Under the pieces are notes generated by a model. That model searched no databases. It was not told the DNA's origin and was given only the letters and a program-made list of their open reading frames with translations. Positions 52,280 to 60,873 of a DNA stretch of 64,000 nucleotides are shown here, in pieces (position 1 is the first letter of the stretch; each line of letters starts with the position of its first letter). Source of the stretch: Micromonospora sp. MH99. GTDB lineage: Bacteria; Actinomycetota; Actinomycetes; Mycobacteriales; Micromonosporaceae. Made by a program: the position numbers and the translations under genes. The stretch lies in contig NZ_MUZA01000031.1 in assembly GCF_021442385.1 (NCBI RefSeq), positions 1 through 64,000 of the forward strand. Reading direction: 5' to 3'.

Positions 52280-53512
52280 TCAGCGCACGCCGGCCGGTTC
52301 GGCCGGTTGCGGTTGCGGGGCGGTCGGCCAGGTGAGCCGGCGTACGCCGGGCACGAGCGCGGTGCCGGCGCAGGAGGCCAGGACCAGCAGACCGGCGACC
52401 GCGAGGGGTACGGGAGCGCCGAACGCGTCGGCGGCCAACGGCGCCAGCGCGTAGCCCAGCGGCATCGCGGCCAGCGACACCAGCCAGTCGTACGAGGTGA
52501 CCCGGGCCAGGACCTCCGGTGCGAAGTGGTGCTGCACGACTGTCTCCCAGACCGGGTTGAGGTAGCCCAGGGCGGTCAGCGCCACGGCGTACGTGACGAT
52601 CACGGCGGGGGCGGGCGCGGCGACGGCGAGCAGGAACAGCGGCACGGCGTAGGTGGCGAGCCCGAGGTTGGCCAGCAGCACCGGCCGGCGGAGCCGGACC
52701 CGCCCGGCCAGCAGTGAGCCGGTGAGCATGCCGATCGCGCCAGCCTGCAACAGCAGCACCCACGTCGCCTCCCCGCCCAGGCGGTGAATGGCGACGGCCG
52801 GGCCGAGGGTCATCAGCACGGCGGCGGCGCCGTTCCACACGCCGTGCCCGAGCAGGCTCGTCCAGAACCAGTCACGGGCGCGCACCTCGCCGAAGCCGTG
52901 CCGCAGGTCGACGAGGACGCTGCGGCGGGGCACCGGCACGTGCCGGACCCGGACCAGCGCGAGCAGGGCGGCGCTGAGCGCGAAGGACGCGCTGTCGATC
53001 ACGAACGCCCAGCCGGGGCCGGCGGCCCAGATCAGCGCGCCGGCCAACGCCGGGCCGAGCAGTCGACTGGCGTTGGCGGTGACTCCCATCAGGGCGTTGG
53101 CCCGTTGCCGGTCGGCCGGCGCGACGGTGCCGGCGACCAGGGGAGACGCGGTGGGGATGGCGAACGCCGACGCGGTGCCGCCGAGCGCGGAGGCCACCAC
53201 GACGGTGCTCAGCGCCGGGTCGCCGCCGAGCAGTTCGACGCCGACGGCGAGTTGGGTCGCGCAGCGGACCAGGTCGGCCAGCAGGGCGACGCGGCGGGCG
53301 GCGAACCGGTCGGCGACCACGCCTCCCAGCGGCAGCAGAAGCAACCGGGGCACCATCGCCGCGGCGAGGACGACTGCCAACGCTGCGGTCGAGCCGGTGG
53401 CCCGCAGCACGGCCAGGGCCAGGGCGGCGGGCACCACCGCGTCCCCGACGGCCGAGACGGTGCGGCCGAGGAACAGCAGCCGGAAGGGGCGGGTGCGCAG
53501 GGGATGAGCCAT
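52280..53512 (-). CDS. MFS transporter (enterobactin/macrolide exporter-like group)
   Basis: A 410-residue major-facilitator permease with about 12 hydrophobic segments. It starts RPFRLLFLGRTVSAVGDAVVP, typical of the MFS_3 exporter group, and has the loop 2-3 motif LGGVVADRFAARRVAL. It diverges from a MarR-type gene across a probable operator, so it is likely a drug or metabolite efflux pump derepressed by ligand. Start ATG 53512 is preferred over upstream codons in the promoter. It is 9 kb from the biosynthetic cluster, and a role in exporting its product is possible but unsupported. Confidence 0.88.
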   Translation of the reverse strand: MAHPLRTRPFRLLFLGRTVSAVGDAVVPAALALAVLRATGSTAALAVVLAAAMVPRLLLLPLGGVVADRFAARRVALLADLVRCATQLAVGVELLGGDPALSTVVVASALGGTASAFAIPTASPLVAGTVAPADRQRANALMGVTANASRLLGPALAGALIWAAGPGWAFVIDSASFALSAALLALVRVRHVPVPRRSVLVDLRHGFGEVRARDWFWTSLLGHGVWNGAAAVLMTLGPAVAIHRLGGEATWVLLLQAGAIGMLTGSLLAGRVRLRRPVLLANLGLATYAVPLFLLAVAAPAPAVIVTYAVALTALGYLNPVWETVVQHHFAPEVLARVTSYDWLVSLAAMPLGYALAPLAADAFGAPVPLAVAGLLVLASCAGTALVPGVRRLTWPTAPQPQPAEPAGVR

Positions 53513-53525
53513 ACCCGCAATGTAC

Positions 53526-53567
53526 TTAGACACCGAACCTTTCGGCAATGAATATTTCGGTGCTGAG
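53526..53567. promoter_or_regulatory. probable MarR operator between MFS and MarR genes
   Basis: CTTAGACACCGAA (53525-53537) and TTCGGTGCTGAG (53556-53567) form an interrupted inverted repeat with half-site CACCGAA. The 18-base AT-rich spacer contains AATGAATATT. It overlaps both divergent promoters. Confidence 0.65.
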
Positions 53568-53580
53568 CTAGGCTGGCGTC

Positions 53581-54087
53581 GTGACCGCCACCGAAGATGT
53601 CGTCGACCAGCACATCGAGCGCTGGCTCCCTGTGGTGCCCGACCTCGACAGGGACATCGAGGGCACGGTGGTGCGGATGATCCGCCTGACCCGGCACCTG
53701 CGCGCGGTCAAGGAACGGGTCCTCGCCGACTTCGACCTGCCCCGGCACGAGTACGAGACCCTGCACGCCCTCGCCGGCCGGCGCGGTCGCGCGGCGCCCT
53801 CCGACCTGGCCGCGGACCTGACGGTGGCCCCGGCCTCGATCACCGCGCGCGTCGATACCCTGCTGCGGCGGGGCTTCGTGCGCCGCATCCCGTCCACGGT
53901 CGACCGTCGTCGCGTGGACGTGGAACTCACCGACGAGGGCATGGACGCGTGGCGCGCGGCGATGGAGAGCCAGGGCGCCGAGGAGCAGCGACTGCTCGGC
54001 GCGTTGACGCCGAAGGAGCGGCGGCTGCTGTCGGACCTGCTGCGCCGGGTGCTGCTCGTCGCCGAACAGCCGGCCGACGCACCGTAG
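53581..54087 (+). CDS. MarR-family transcriptional regulator
   Basis: A 168-residue winged-helix regulator. Dimerisation helix MIRLTRHLRAVKERVLADF is followed by EYETLHALAGR, the recognition segment SDLAADLTVAPASITARVDTLLRRGFVRR, and wing IPSTVDRRRVDVELTDEG. It probably represses the divergent MFS exporter and itself. GTG 53581 is 13 bases after the operator half-site. Confidence 0.92.
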   Translation: MTATEDVVDQHIERWLPVVPDLDRDIEGTVVRMIRLTRHLRAVKERVLADFDLPRHEYETLHALAGRRGRAAPSDLAADLTVAPASITARVDTLLRRGFVRRIPSTVDRRRVDVELTDEGMDAWRAAMESQGAEEQRLLGALTPKERRLLSDLLRRVLLVAEQPADAP

Positions 54088-54643
54088 CCGGCTGGCGGTA
54101 CGTCGCCGAGCAACCGGTGGCGGTACGTCGCGCCCCCGACGGCGGGGCCACCCGGAAATCCGTTGCCCGCCAGTCCGGGGTCGACCATGCTGGCGCGCAT
54201 GGATCAGTGACCAGTGGCGCACGTGCGCGATGAGGACGGGTTCGAGTCACCTCCCCGTCTGCCCTCCGCGCCGAGACGCCGGCTATCCGTCACTGGATCC
54301 GGGAGGCCCCCCCGTGCCTCCTGCCGAGAGCTTGGAATCGCCGGAACCATGAATAATTCCCGCCATATCCGTGTGCCGGTCTTCGTCCGCACGGACACTC
54401 CTGCCGTCGAATTCGACGCTTCAGTCGTCTTCTCGCCTCCACCGCTGCCACGCACCCCGTGCGGCGCCTGCGGGGTTCACGTCGTCGCGGTGGACCTCTC
54501 GCCAGGATCATTTCCACAGCTGACCGCCGCCCCGGTCTTGGTCAACTTCGGGGTGCGGACCAGCAGGCCGGCGACGGCGGGCCTGGGCGCGTACTCCGAA
54601 AATCGCCTGGCGGCCCTCGTACGCCGATGGGAGGGTGACCGGC
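54088..54643. other. 556-base stretch without a confident gene
   Basis: After the MarR gene. It holds a 14-base direct repeat (TGGCGGTACGTCGC at 54093-54106 and 54118-54131) and a small GGAGGC/GCCTCC hairpin near 54300-54326. From 54350 a lower-GC open frame (MNNSRHIRVPVFVRTD) runs into the next gene out of frame. Codon composition there is not persuasive. It may be the remnant of a lost gene. Confidence 0.5.
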
Positions 54644-55186
54644 ATGACTGCGCACGCTCTGGCCGGGGCCCTGGCCGACGACGGACGGCGACGGGTCTTC
54701 GCGGCGGTCGCGTTGGGATCGGCAAGCGTGGCCGAGGTCGTGCAGCGCTCCGGCTTGGCGGCGCGGGTCGTGCTCACCGGGCTCCGGCGGCTCGCCGACG
54801 CGGGTCTCGTCACCGGCGCTGACGGCACGCTCGCGGTCGACGAGGCGTCGCTGCGGGCGGCGGCGCGCGACAGCCGCCCGGCCGACGACGACGCGCCGTC
54901 CGACGATCCGGTGCTGCGCACGTTCCTGCGCGGCGGCGTCCTGACGGGCATGCCGGCCCAGCTCGGGCGGCGGCGGGTGCTGCTGGCACACGTCGCGCGG
55001 CAGTCGTTCGAGCCGGGCACGCGCTATCCGGAGCGGGCCGTCGACGATGCGCTCAAACCGTGGTGCGCCGCCGGCGCCTCGGACCACGCCACCCTGCGCC
55101 GCTACCTCGTGGACGAGCGGTTGCTCACTCGTGAGCAGGGCGTCTACCAGCTGACGGAGGCCGAAAATCCGTTGACCGGGCAGTGA
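54644..55186 (+). CDS. DUF2087-domain protein with N-terminal winged helix
   Basis: A 180-residue protein. The first 70 residues look like an ArsR-type winged helix (RRRVFAAVALGSASVAEVVQRSGL, RLADAGLVTGADG). The last 75 form a DUF2087 domain (RRVLLAHVARQSFEPGTRYPERAVDDALKPW, LRRYLVDERLLTREQGVYQL). It is probably a transcriptional regulator. ATG 54644 has GGGAGG at good spacing, so it is preferred over GTG 54635. The following acetyltransferase gene starts 10 bp downstream. Confidence 0.85.
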   Translation: MTAHALAGALADDGRRRVFAAVALGSASVAEVVQRSGLAARVVLTGLRRLADAGLVTGADGTLAVDEASLRAAARDSRPADDDAPSDDPVLRTFLRGGVLTGMPAQLGRRRVLLAHVARQSFEPGTRYPERAVDDALKPWCAAGASDHATLRRYLVDERLLTREQGVYQLTEAENPLTGQ

Positions 55187-55196
55187 CGATCGACGG

Positions 55197-55712
55197 GTGA
55201 CCACGACCCTGCGGCCCGCCTGGGTGACCTCCACCGTCCGTCCCGACCATCCGGACGCGACAGTCCTGCTGCGCGAGTACATGACCGAGATGGTGGTGCG
55301 CTACCACCGCCGCCCGGCCCGACCCGGCGAGGTCGACGCGGCGCTGGCCGAGATGCCCAGCGACGACCTGGCGTACCCCGGTGGTCTGCTGTTGCTCGCG
55401 CACCGCGACGCGGACCTGGCCGGTTGTGCCGGGCTGCGGTGGCGTCCGGACTGGGCCGAGCTGACCCGCGTGTTCCTGCGGCCCGCGCACCGGGGCGCCG
55501 GTGGAGGCGCCGCGCTGCTGGCCGCCGCCGAGCAGCGGGCGCGGGCGGTCGGGGCGGACCGGATCCGGCTCGACACCCGCTCCGACCTGGTCGAGGCCCG
55601 CGCCCTGTACGCCCGGCACGGCTACGCCGAGATCCCCGCCTACTCGCACGGCAGGTACGCCGAGCACTGGTTCGAGAAGCAGTTGACGTCCGTCGCGGAA
55701 GGCGCTAAATAA
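55197..55712 (+). CDS. GNAT-family N-acetyltransferase
   Basis: A 171-residue acetyltransferase. The central strand LAGCAGLRWRPDWAELTRVFLRPAHRGAGGGAALLAAAEQRA contains the acetyl-CoA loop, and RIRLDTRSDLVEARALYARHGYAEIPAY is the usual C-terminal half. It is likely cotranscribed with the DUF2087 regulator. The substrate is unknown. Confidence 0.9.
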   Translation: MTTTLRPAWVTSTVRPDHPDATVLLREYMTEMVVRYHRRPARPGEVDAALAEMPSDDLAYPGGLLLLAHRDADLAGCAGLRWRPDWAELTRVFLRPAHRGAGGGAALLAAAEQRARAVGADRIRLDTRSDLVEARALYARHGYAEIPAYSHGRYAEHWFEKQLTSVAEGAK

Positions 55713-55720
55713 GAAGAGGA

Positions 55721-55743
55721 AGTTGAGTCACCACGGCTCAACT
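55721..55743. promoter_or_regulatory. HAIR-like operator upstream of hsp20
   Basis: AGTTGAGT-N7-GCTCAACT (55721-55728 and 55736-55743) closely resembles the HspR-associated inverted repeat CTTGAGT-N7-ACTCAAG. It lies 38 bases before the Hsp20 start. Confidence 0.7.
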
Positions 55744-55780
55744 CATCACCTTCGGCCAGGAGAACCGAGGAGGCACAGCG

Positions 55781-56206
55781 ATGTTGATGCGTACCGACCC
55801 GTTCCGCGAGATCGACCGGCTCGCCGAGCAGTTCTTCGGTACGGCAGCCCGTCCCGCGATGATGCACCTGGACGCCTACCGCGACGGGGACCACTTCTAC
55901 GCGGCGTTCGACCTGCCGGGCGTCGACCCGGACACCATCGACTGCACCGTGGAGCGCAACGTGCTCACCGTGCGGGCCGAGCGGCGCCGGCCCACCGGCG
56001 ACGGTGTCGAGCTGGTCGCCGCCGAACGCCCGATGGGTACCTTCACCCGGCGGCTGTTCCTGGGCGACACCCTGGACACCGACAAGCTGGAGGCCGGCTA
56101 CGAGAACGGGGTGCTGACGCTGCGCATCCCCGTCGCCGAGCGCGCCAAGCCCCGCCGGGTGACCATCACCGCCAACGGCGACGCACGCCGACAGATCAAC
56201 GCCTGA
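55781..56206 (+). CDS. Hsp20/alpha-crystallin small heat-shock protein
   Basis: A 141-residue small heat-shock protein, close in pattern to Hsp18-type proteins of actinomycetes. It starts LMRTDPFREIDRLAEQFFG. The alpha-crystallin domain contains FDLPGVDPDTIDCTVERNVLTVRAER, GTFTRRLFLGDTLD and the terminal signature GYENGVLTLRIPVAE. It acts as a cytoplasmic ATP-independent holdase. GAGGAGG precedes ATG 55781. The HAIR-like site upstream suggests HspR control. Confidence 0.94.
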   Translation: MLMRTDPFREIDRLAEQFFGTAARPAMMHLDAYRDGDHFYAAFDLPGVDPDTIDCTVERNVLTVRAERRRPTGDGVELVAAERPMGTFTRRLFLGDTLDTDKLEAGYENGVLTLRIPVAERAKPRRVTITANGDARRQINA

Positions 56207-56218
56207 CCGCGACGGTCT

Positions 56219-56249
56219 CGACGGCCGGCACCTGCGGTGCCGGCCGTCG
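56219..56249 (+). terminator. intrinsic terminator after hsp20
   Basis: Stem CGACGGCCGGCACC at 56219-56232 paired with GGTGCCGGCCGTCG at 56236-56249, 3-base loop, followed by a short T run (GCGTTT). Confidence 0.8.
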
Positions 56250-56381
56250 GCGTTTCCGGTGCCACGACGCCCGGCTGCGGCTGCCCCGATGGCGGCGCGG
56301 CGCCGGCTCGTAACCGCCCACGACCACTTGCCAGGTCGGAATTCTGCCGCGCATGTGGGGCTGTCCCACGCTCAGGCGGGA

Positions 56382-56786
56382 TCACCGCAGGTCATGCCCA
56401 GTCGTGGCGTCGACGTGGTCGGGAACGGGGTCGTGGTGGTCGCCGATGCTGAGGGTGCCGGTGGGTTCGAACATCAGGATCGCCGCGCCGTCCGGGGAGA
56501 AGGGTTTGTGGTCGGTGCCGCGCGGTACGACGAACACCGACCCCTGCGGCAGCGCCACGGTGCGCTCCTGCTCGCCCGGCAGGCGCAGGGCGATGCTCAG
56601 CTGCCCGGACAGCACGAGGAAGAACTCGTCGGTGTTGTCGTGGCGGTGCCACACGTGCTCGCCAGCAACCTTGGCGATGCGGACGTCATAGTCGTTGACC
56701 TGCGTCACGATGCGCGGGCTCCACAGCGCCTCGAAGGTGGCCAGGGCGGTGGACAGCTCGACCGGTTCACTGATCATGGCTGTCAT
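56382..56786 (-). CDS. cupin-domain protein
   Basis: A 134-residue single cupin. Motif 1 is EHVWHRHDNTDEFFLVLSG (His-x-His-x4-Glu-like metal ligands) and motif 2 is LPQGSVFVVPRGTDHKPF. It could be a small dioxygenase, isomerase or sugar-binding protein. It diverges from a GlxA-type regulator across 44 bases and is probably its target. The start may be ATG 56786 or 56777. Confidence 0.88.
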   Translation of the reverse strand: MTAMISEPVELSTALATFEALWSPRIVTQVNDYDVRIAKVAGEHVWHRHDNTDEFFLVLSGQLSIALRLPGEQERTVALPQGSVFVVPRGTDHKPFSPDGAAILMFEPTGTLSIGDHHDPVPDHVDATTGHDLR

Positions 56787-56830
56787 CGTGGCTGATGCCG
56801 TCAGCGCAGCGTGAGTGCTAGAAATCGCGT

Positions 56831-57808
56831 ATGCCGCAACAATCCTCGCAGCCTGGTGACGGCGCGCACCGGGTGGTGATGCTCGTCGACGATGGGTCGA
56901 ACCCGTTCGAGTTGGGCGTGGCCACTGAGCTGTTCGGCCTGCGCCGCCCGGAGATAGACCGCCGTTGGTACGACTTCACGCTGTGCGCCGCCGCCCCGGA
57001 CACCGTGATGCACGCCGGGCTGTTCCGCCTCACCGGAGTACCCGGCCTGGACGCCGCCGAGGACGCTGACACCTTCATCGTGCCGAACCGACCCGACCCG
57101 CACATCCCGCCCGCGCCCGCCGTGGTCGACGCCGTACGACGTGCTGGCGCTCGCGGTGCCCGGCTGGTCAGTTTCTGCACCGGCACGTTCACCCTCGCCG
57201 CCGCCGGCGTGCTCGATGGCCGCCGCGCCACCACACACTGGCGCTGGAGCGAACTGTTCGCCGCCCGCCACCCTCGGGTGCTGCTGCAACCCGACGTGCT
57301 GTTCGTCGACGACGGCGACGTACTCACCGCCGCCGGCAGCGCCGCGGCCCTCGACCTCGGCCTACACCTGATCCGCCGCGACCACGGCGCCGAGATCGCC
57401 AACACGGTCAGCCGCCGGCTCGTGTTCGCCGCGCACCGCGACGGCGGGCAACGCCAGTTCATCCCCCAGCCACTGCCGGCCGTACTCGACACGTCTCTGG
57501 CACCGCTGCTCGACTGGGCCCGAGGACGGCTGCACCAACCCCTGAGCGTGACGGACCTGGCCGCCCACGCCGCCGTCAGCCCGGCTACTCTGCACCGCCG
57601 CTTCCACAGCGAACTGGGCACCACCCCGCTGGCCTGGCTGACCAGCCAACGCGTCAACCTGGCCTGCCGTCTGCTCGAAGCGGGCGAACCACGCCTGGAC
57701 ACCGTCGCCCGCGCCAGCGGCCTGGGCACCAGCGCCAACCTGCGCACCCAGTTCCGCCGCCACACCGGGCTGACCCCCAGCGCCTATCGCGGTCGCTTCG
57801 CCGGCTGA
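56831..57808 (+). CDS. GlxA/FtrA-type regulator: DJ-1/PfpI domain plus AraC HTH
   Basis: A 325-residue regulator. The N-terminal DJ-1/PfpI-like domain has RVVMLVDDGSNPFELGVATELFG and the elbow VSFCTGTFTLAAAGVLDG with the conserved Cys. The C-terminal AraC double HTH includes SVTDLAAHAAVSPATLHRRFHSELGTTPLAWL and VARASGLGTSANLRTQFRRHTGLTPSAY. It probably controls the divergent cupin gene. Its last 25 bases overlap the end of the converging WYL gene. Confidence 0.92.
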   Translation: MPQQSSQPGDGAHRVVMLVDDGSNPFELGVATELFGLRRPEIDRRWYDFTLCAAAPDTVMHAGLFRLTGVPGLDAAEDADTFIVPNRPDPHIPPAPAVVDAVRRAGARGARLVSFCTGTFTLAAAGVLDGRRATTHWRWSELFAARHPRVLLQPDVLFVDDGDVLTAAGSAAALDLGLHLIRRDHGAEIANTVSRRLVFAAHRDGGQRQFIPQPLPAVLDTSLAPLLDWARGRLHQPLSVTDLAAHAAVSPATLHRRFHSELGTTPLAWLTSQRVNLACRLLEAGEPRLDTVARASGLGTSANLRTQFRRHTGLTPSAYRGRFAG

Positions 57809-58887
57809 ACGCACCCACCCTGCTCAGCTGTATCCGTCGATGTCTTGGCTCGTACTGCCGGGCCCCAGTCCCGATGGCCCGGTTGCGGCTCTCCCGACGG
57901 CGGCCCGTCGCCGGGTGGTGGGTAGAGGGCGGCGAGCGCGTGGGCGGTGCCGGCGAGCAGTTCCCGCAAATCGGGCGGGGCGAGCACCTCCACCTGCGCG
58001 CCGAGCTTGAGCATTTCGACGCGGCCGTGTCGGACCGACTCGATCGGCACTGTCGTCGTGACCCAGCCGTCCGCGTCCGGGGCACCGGCGTGGTCCTGCG
58101 CCGCGCGGCTCATCGCCGGTGGGAACAGGTGCGTCGTCTGCGCCAGCGCCGCCACGGTCATCCGCACCCGGGCCTCGGCGCGATAGACGCCCCGCTCGTA
58201 GCGTTCGGCGTGCTCCTGCCAGCAGGCCGCCAGGTCGAAGCCGGCCGGCCGCTCGGCGGGCTCGTCCAGCACGGTCAGCTCCAGGATCGCGCCCACCCGG
58301 TAGGTGCGCACCTGCCCGGACGCGGCGGCGACCAGATACCAGCGGCCAGCCTTGAGCACCACGCCGAGCGGGTCGAGGGTCCGGGTCACCTCCCGCGGCG
58401 CCTGCCACCGCCGGTACCGCACCCGGACCCGACGGTCCTCCCACACCGACGTGGCCAGCGCGGCCAGGTGCGGTGTGGGCTCGGGCTCGCGGAACCAGCT
58501 CGGCGCGTCCAGGTGGAACCGCTGCCGGATCCTGCCGCCGGGGTCGGCGAGGTCCGCCGGCAGGGCGGCACGCAGCTTGAGCTCCGCAGTGGCCAGCACC
58601 GAGCCCAGGCCCAACTCGGCGGCCGGGCCGGGCACTCCGACCAGGAACAACGCCTCGGCCTCACCGGCGGTCAGGCCGGTGAGTCGGGTGCGGTAGCCGT
58701 CGAGCAGGCGGTAGCCGCCGGCCGGGCCGCGCTCGGCGTACACCGGCACACCGGCGGCCCCCAACGACTCCACGTCGCGATACACGGTGCGAACCGACAC
58801 CTCCAGGGCGTCGGCCAGTTCGGCGGCGGTCATCCGCCCCCGGGCCTGCAGGAGCAGCAGCAGGGAGACCAGCCGGCTGGCACGCAC
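57784..58887 (-). CDS. YafY-type regulator with HTH and WYL domain
   Basis: About 367 residues from GTG 58887 (ATG 58959 would add 24). The N-terminal HTH_11 is RASRLVSLLLLLQARGRMTAAELADALEVSVRTVYRDVESL. The central WYL domain has RVRVRYRRWQ, TLDPLGVVLKAGRWYLVAAAS and YRVGAILELTVLDEPAERP. A C-terminal extension is followed by a Pro-rich tail. Such proteins are ligand- or nucleic-acid-responsive repressors. It overlaps the AraC-type gene at its end and may overlap the recombinase promoter at its start. Confidence 0.9.
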   Translation of the reverse strand: MRASRLVSLLLLLQARGRMTAAELADALEVSVRTVYRDVESLGAAGVPVYAERGPAGGYRLLDGYRTRLTGLTAGEAEALFLVGVPGPAAELGLGSVLATAELKLRAALPADLADPGGRIRQRFHLDAPSWFREPEPTPHLAALATSVWEDRRVRVRYRRWQAPREVTRTLDPLGVVLKAGRWYLVAAASGQVRTYRVGAILELTVLDEPAERPAGFDLAACWQEHAERYERGVYRAEARVRMTVAALAQTTHLFPPAMSRAAQDHAGAPDADGWVTTTVPIESVRHGRVEMLKLGAQVEVLAPPDLRELLAGTAHALAALYPPPGDGPPSGEPQPGHRDWGPAVRAKTSTDTAEQGGCVQPAKRPR

Positions 58888-58982
58888 CGTGCGACCGTAG
58901 CCGACACCGTCCGCGCCGCCGCGCCGGCCGTCGTCGGCGTGCCTGCGTGGCAATCCCATCCGCCTCTGAGAACCTTTTTCAC

Positions 58983-59981
58983 ATGGTGTCCTCCGACGCT
59001 CCCGTGCTCGCCCGCCCCACCGCCCGACCGGCCCTGCCGACCGGGCCGGTCGACGTCACCGAGGCGTGGCTGCGCAACCGCCGGCTGTCCGAGCACACCC
59101 GCGACGCCTACCGACGTGACGTCACCGCGTGGCTCGGCTGGTGCGCCGGGCACGACCTGGATCCGCTGCGGGCCACCTTCCTGCACATCAACGAGTACGC
59201 CCGCATGCTGGAGTCCACTCTCGTGGCCCGCAGCGGCCGACCGTTGACCCCGGCGACCGTGGCACGCCGGCTGTCGGCGCTGTCCAGCTGGTATGACTTC
59301 CTCGTCAAGCTCGGCGGCGTACCGGCCAACCCGGTCTCCGGCGCGGACCGGCCCCGCGTCGACCGGGACCACTCCGCCACCGTCGGGCTCACCCCGGAGG
59401 AGGTCGACGCGCTGCTCACCGCCGCCGACGCGGAGACCGGCCCGACGGCGGCCCGCAACCGGGCGGCGATCGCGCTGCTTGCCGATCTGGGCCTGCGGGT
59501 CGGGGAGCTGGTCTCGCTGGACCTGACCGACCTCGGCACCGAACGCGGGCACCGCAGCGTGCGCTTCATCGGCAAGGGCGGCAAGCAGCGCCGCCGCGCC
59601 CTCACACCAGGCACCGCGTACGCGGTGGACGCGTACCTGACGCAGCGGGCCGCCACCACCGGCGTGCCGGTGACACACCTGACCGGACCCCTGCTGGTCA
59701 CCGCCAGCGGAGCGCGGCTCGACCGGCACTCGGTGTTCCGGATGGTCCGCCGACTCGCCCGCGCCGCCGGCATCCCCGCCTGGGCGCGGCTGTCCCCGCA
59801 CTCGCTGCGACACGCGTTCGCCACCACCGCCCGCTCCGAGGGCGTCCCCCTCGAAGACGTGCAGGACGCGATGGGCCACGCCGACCCGCGCACCACCCGC
59901 CGCTACGACCGGGACCGGCACAACCTCGACCGCGACCCGGCGTACGCGGTGTGGGCCGCCCGGTCCCGCCGCCGCGGCTGA
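58983..59981 (+). CDS. tyrosine recombinase/integrase
   Basis: About 332 residues from ATG 58983 (GTG 58947 is possible). The N-terminal SAM-like core-binding domain is EAWLRNRRLSEHTRDAYRRDVTAWLGW. Catalytic residues are visible: Arg in DLGLRVGELVSLDL, Lys in KGGKQRR, His-x-x-Arg in LSPHSLRHAFATTA and the nucleophile Tyr in MGHADPRTTRRYDR. It is complete and resembles chromosomal XerC/D-like or stand-alone integrases. No attachment repeats, excisionase or other phage genes are nearby, so there is no evidence for an integrated element here. Confidence 0.9.
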   Translation: MVSSDAPVLARPTARPALPTGPVDVTEAWLRNRRLSEHTRDAYRRDVTAWLGWCAGHDLDPLRATFLHINEYARMLESTLVARSGRPLTPATVARRLSALSSWYDFLVKLGGVPANPVSGADRPRVDRDHSATVGLTPEEVDALLTAADAETGPTAARNRAAIALLADLGLRVGELVSLDLTDLGTERGHRSVRFIGKGGKQRRRALTPGTAYAVDAYLTQRAATTGVPVTHLTGPLLVTASGARLDRHSVFRMVRRLARAAGIPAWARLSPHSLRHAFATTARSEGVPLEDVQDAMGHADPRTTRRYDRDRHNLDRDPAYAVWAARSRRRG

Positions 59982-60011
59982 ACTGTCCCACCCGCGGCCT
60001 AGCCTCGGCGC

Positions 60012-60857
60012 ATGAGACACGGTCTGGAGATCCCCTGCGGTGGCGGCGACGTCTCGGTGACCACCCTGGTCGAGCTGGGTGAGCTGGCCGAGAACGCCGG
60101 ATGGGACGGGGTGTTCCTGGAGGATTACCTGATCCACTACTCCGGCGACGACCCGTTCACCTACGACCCGTGGATGGTGCTCGGCGCGATCGCCGGGCGC
60201 ACCGAGCGGGTGCGCCTGGGCACCACGGTCACCGCGCTGCCCCGGCGCCGTCCGGCGAAGCTCGCCCGCGAGGTGCTGACGCTCGACCACCTGAGCGCGG
60301 GCCGCGCCACAGTGGCGGTTGGCGTCGGCGACCCCGGCGACCGGGGCCTGGTCGCGTTCGGCGAGCCGACCGAGACGGCCGTGCGCGCCGCGATGCTCGA
60401 CGAGGGCCTCGACCTGCTGACCGGCCTGCTCGGCGGTGAGCGTGTCGACCATCGGGGCGCCCACTACCGCGCCGAGAACGTGGCGCTGCGGCCACCGCCC
60501 GTGCAGTCGCCCCGGGTGCCGGTCTGGGTCGGCGGCAGCACCCAGGCCGGGGCGGTGCGACGCCGCGCGGCCCGCGCCGACGGCATCGTTCCGTACAAGC
60601 TCACCGACACCGACGGCTGGGCCGACTTCACGCCCGACGAGGTCCGGGAGCTGGTCGCGGCCATGCCGCCGACCCGGGCCGACGGTCAGCCGTTCGACGT
60701 GGCGATCGGCGGGCGACGCCGCCGCCCCGACGAGCGCGCCGAACGCGCCCATCTGCGCGAGGTGGCCGCCGCCGGGGCCACCTGGTGGCTGGAGTACGTC
60801 CCGGTCGGCGACCCCGCGGCGATGCGCGCGGCGGTGGCCCGAGGCCCGCTGCGCTGA
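60012..60857 (+). CDS. luciferase-like (LLM) flavin- or F420-dependent oxidoreductase
   Basis: A 281-residue LLM enzyme. LVELGELAENAGWDGVFLEDYL, RTERVRLGTTVTALPRRRPAKLAREVLTLDHLSAGR and VPVWVGGSTQ are family blocks. Its GVGVGDPGDRGL stretch is common in F420-utilising relatives. It is unrelated in detail to the two cluster monooxygenases. The substrate is unknown. Confidence 0.87.
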   Translation: MRHGLEIPCGGGDVSVTTLVELGELAENAGWDGVFLEDYLIHYSGDDPFTYDPWMVLGAIAGRTERVRLGTTVTALPRRRPAKLAREVLTLDHLSAGRATVAVGVGDPGDRGLVAFGEPTETAVRAAMLDEGLDLLTGLLGGERVDHRGAHYRAENVALRPPPVQSPRVPVWVGGSTQAGAVRRRAARADGIVPYKLTDTDGWADFTPDEVRELVAAMPPTRADGQPFDVAIGGRRRRPDERAERAHLREVAAAGATWWLEYVPVGDPAAMRAAVARGPLR

Positions 60858-60873
60858 GGGCCGCGCCCGCGGC

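Noticed and set aside
54215-54290. Possible tRNA because of a GGTTCGAGTC T-loop-like string near 54239
   Set aside because: No matching T-stem, D-arm or acceptor stem can be formed around it.
54350-54822. Possible small gene starting MNNSRHIRVPVF
   Set aside because: No recognisable domain, runs out of frame into the DUF2087 gene, and codon composition is not convincing; kept only as a note on the intergenic stretch.
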